A stretch of 5,412 nucleotides of DNA from an uncultured Ruminococcus sp. (GTDB lineage Bacteria > Bacillota > Clostridia > Oscillospirales > Acutalibacteraceae): contig CACYDE010000297.1 of NCBI GenBank assembly GCA_902773045.1, positions 1-5,412 of the forward strand. The letters run 5' to 3'. Every line of letters begins with the position of its first letter. Position 1 is the stretch's first letter. Made by a program: the position numbers and the translations under genes. The notes beneath the pieces were generated by a model that saw only the letters and a program-made list of their open reading frames with translations, was not told the origin of the DNA and ran no database searches. Below are positions 5,365 to 5,412 of this stretch, in pieces.

Positions 5365-5412
5365 AAATAAATATCCCATTAACTCTATTCTTGTTTTTTT
5401 ATTAACTGAGAA

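Larger units (their letters stand above)
5219..5412 (+). other. Start-less open frame, possible dispersed repeat or gene remnant
   Basis: The 346 bases from 5067 to 5412 hold no gene I would call. From 5219, after a TAG stop, one plus-strand frame stays open to the window end (about 64 codons) but has no ATG, GTG or TTG start with a ribosome binding site. It would read KAIVVTHTPRPPFPNVINL and then RKCLHFLKNKYPINSI. Its composition follows the C-rich tract and palindrome described separately, so the open frame may be a by-product. It could be a fragment of a repeat or mobile element continuing to the right. Confidence in any coding role is low. Confidence 0.2.

Noticed and set aside
5179..5379. 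66-codon minus-strand open frame
   Set aside because: Weak ribosome binding site, no domain, and its sequence is dictated by the palindrome and G-rich tract.

Overview
The window looks like a chromosomal piece of a low-to-mid GC Gram-positive anaerobe, most likely Clostridia and plausibly the Ruminococcaceae/Oscillospiraceae. The grounds are strong AGGAGG-type ribosome binding sites, the sequence style of Ddl and MurF, and a DUF1700 (HAAS-type)/DUF4097 gene pair typical of Firmicutes. The taxonomic call is inference from protein style only.

Layout. One five-gene block on the minus strand fills positions 291-5066 and reads right to left: a HAD-superfamily hydrolase (5066-4341), a DUF1700-type membrane protein (4344-3772), a membrane-anchored DUF4097-type protein (3775-2759), D-alanine--D-alanine ligase ddl (2703-1651) and murF (1640-291). 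The first three genes are joined by 4-base ATGA stop/start overlaps. After a 55-base AT-rich gap come ddl and murF, where the ddl stop codon lies inside the murF Shine-Dalgarno region. A good sigma-A-type promoter (5149-5120) precedes the block. A hairpin with a T-run (282-251) ends it 8 bases after murF. This is very probably one transcription unit, perhaps with a weak internal promoter before ddl.

Function. Ddl makes D-Ala-D-Ala and MurF joins it to the UDP-MurNAc-tripeptide, so the two distal genes perform consecutive steps in the cytoplasmic synthesis of the peptidoglycan precursor. The DUF1700/DUF4097 pair is an envelope-associated module of unproven role. The HAD protein has a Tyr where phosphatases of this superfamily carry their second motif-I Asp, so its substrate is open.

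Flanks. Both flanks lack convincing protein genes but are not featureless. On the left, positions 1-149 fold, on the minus strand, into two tandem hairpins of matching architecture. Each has a 7-8 bp basal helix, an 11-base one-sided bulge beginning AAG on the 3' side, and an upper helix. Wobble pairs favour the minus strand, so this is a candidate structured RNA or RNA-like dispersed element cut by the window edge. On the right, positions 5300-5364 hold a four-tract G-quadruplex motif with exactly 3-base loops, next to a perfect 12-bp inverted repeat, in a block that is open in one plus-strand frame to the window end without a start codon. These two flanks are the least explained parts of the window. 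The operon itself is mostly conventional.
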